Assembly: GCA_027859055.1 (NCBI GenBank)
Contig: JAQIBO010000492.1
Location: forward strand, 1-5,683
Length of the DNA stretch: 5,683 bases
DNA from: Spirochaeta sp.
Lineage (GTDB): Bacteria > Spirochaetota > Spirochaetia > DSM-27196 > Alkalispirochaetaceae
Reading direction: 5' to 3'
Positions 4,968 to 5,683 of this stretch are shown here, piece by piece. Each line of letters begins with the position of its first letter. Position 1 is the stretch's first letter. The translations under genes were made by a program, and so were the position numbers. The notes below the pieces were generated by a model. That model was not told the DNA's origin, made no database searches, and worked only from the letters and a program-made list of their open reading frames with translations.

Positions 4968-5683
4968 GACGTTTTTTGTGTGTCAGTGTCCTTGTAGTGG
5001 CAAGTGCCGGGTTGCTGTTCGCCTCCGGTGAGGCTGAGATGGCCGCCGATGGCGAGTGGACCCCCAATCGCAACGTTGAGTGGTATGTAACCTCGAGTCC
5101 CGGTGGTGGATCGTCGATCTTTTCTCAGACGATTATCGAGATCATCAACGAAGAAGAGCTCGTCGACGAAGAGATTATCATCAACTACAAGACCGATGGC
5201 GGTGGTGCCGTGGGACGCCGTGAGGTGAGCCGAAAAGACTCAAACGGCCATACGATCCTGACGTTCAACAACGGTGACCTGCAACCGCTGGTCCAGGTTG
5301 AGAACGGGGACCTCGATATGTTTACCCCCCTCGCAGTCATGGCCACTGACGGTCAGATTCTGCTGGTGCGGGACGACTCGCGCTTCGAGACCGGTCAGGA
5401 TATGATCGACGCCCTGAACAACGGTGAACGGGTAATCATCAACGGTTCCAAAGGTGACGACATCAACCTGTTTAACGCAATCGAAGAAGAGGTTGGCGGC
5501 GATCTGGAGTACCTGATCAACGACTCGACCGGTGACGCGTTGACGCAGATCCTCGGTGGCAACGCCGATGCGGTCATCGCCAAACCCGCTGCATCGTTCG
5601 AACTGGTCTCCGCCGCTGAACTGCGCCCGCTGAACGCGGCAACACGCGACGGCATCGGCGAACCGTTTGACGCGACTAAGTTA
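4964..5683 (+). CDS. tctC: Partial TTT periplasmic solute-binding protein (TctC/Bug family), 240 codons
   Basis: An exported binding protein that captures the solute and delivers it to the TctA/TctB membrane pair. The frame is open to the right edge; the family is usually about 320-340 residues, so perhaps the last quarter is missing. Residues 1-20 are a signal peptide (MRRFLCVSVL then a hydrophobic stretch ending LLFA) followed by SGEAE; no lipobox Cys is present. Family motifs are the ligand-loop PGGGSS (46-51), GGGAVG (79-84), NGHTIL (94-99) and the second-lobe stretch DSTGDALTQILGGNADAVI (187-205). The usual Asp after PGGxx is Ser51 here. The start ATG 4964 overlaps the tctA stop by 4 bp (ATGA), and AAGGAGAG lies upstream at 4951-4958. 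The mature protein is acidic, with many Glu and Asp. The FASGEAE signal end is reminiscent of spirochaete binding proteins (inference). Confidence 0.92.
   Translation, partial: MRRFLCVSVLVVASAGLLFASGEAEMAADGEWTPNRNVEWYVTSSPGGGSSIFSQTIIEIINEEELVDEEIIINYKTDGGGAVGRREVSRKDSNGHTILTFNNGDLQPLVQVENGDLDMFTPLAVMATDGQILLVRDDSRFETGQDMIDALNNGERVIINGSKGDDINLFNAIEEEVGGDLEYLINDSTGDALTQILGGNADAVIAKPAASFELVSAAELRPLNAATRDGIGEPFDATKL

Overview
The window carries a compact carboxylate uptake and catabolism locus from a moderately GC-rich bacterium. The host cannot be named from the sequence. The exported solute-binding protein has a signal peptide ending in FASGEAE; similar signal-peptide ends are common in substrate-binding proteins of Spirochaetota, so a free-living, fairly high-GC spirochaete is my best guess (inference, low to moderate confidence). 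There are no RNA genes, insertion sequences or CRISPR arrays that I can see.

Layout. (1) 1-110, minus strand: the first 36 codons of an OMP-decarboxylase-superfamily protein resembling 3-hexulose-6-phosphate synthase or 3-keto-L-gulonate-6-phosphate decarboxylase; it runs off the left edge. (2) 111-244: a divergent control region with two head-on promoters, one 17-bp operator and one perfect-armed palindrome. (3) 245-2364, plus strand: a probable operon of a GntR/FCD repressor, a divergent PdxA-family dehydrogenase and a small VOC (glyoxalase-fold) protein; the last two overlap by 4 bp. (4) 2356-2385: a hairpin that contains the stop codons of two convergent genes. (5) 2377-2760, minus strand: a single-domain cupin. 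(6) 2761-2994: a second divergent control region with two promoters, each carrying a copy of the same 17-bp operator over its -10 region. (7) 2995-5683, plus strand: a tripartite tricarboxylate transporter (TTT) operon in the order small membrane subunit, large membrane subunit, periplasmic binding protein; the last gene runs off the right edge.

How the parts fit. The TTT system should bring in an organic acid. The PdxA-like dehydrogenase, the VOC protein, the cupin and the HPS/KGPDC-like lyase would convert it to central metabolites, and the GntR/FCD protein would repress everything until the acid or an intermediate binds its FCD domain. The strongest sequence-level evidence that this is one regulon is the operator TWGTATATSGWATACKA, found once in front of the regulator and its divergent neighbour, once in front of the cupin and once in front of the transporter. 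The substrate is unknown. The PdxA homologue keeps its three metal histidines but has lost two canonical phosphate-site residues and an Asp, so I do not think it makes vitamin B6, and it may not use the usual phosphorylated substrate.
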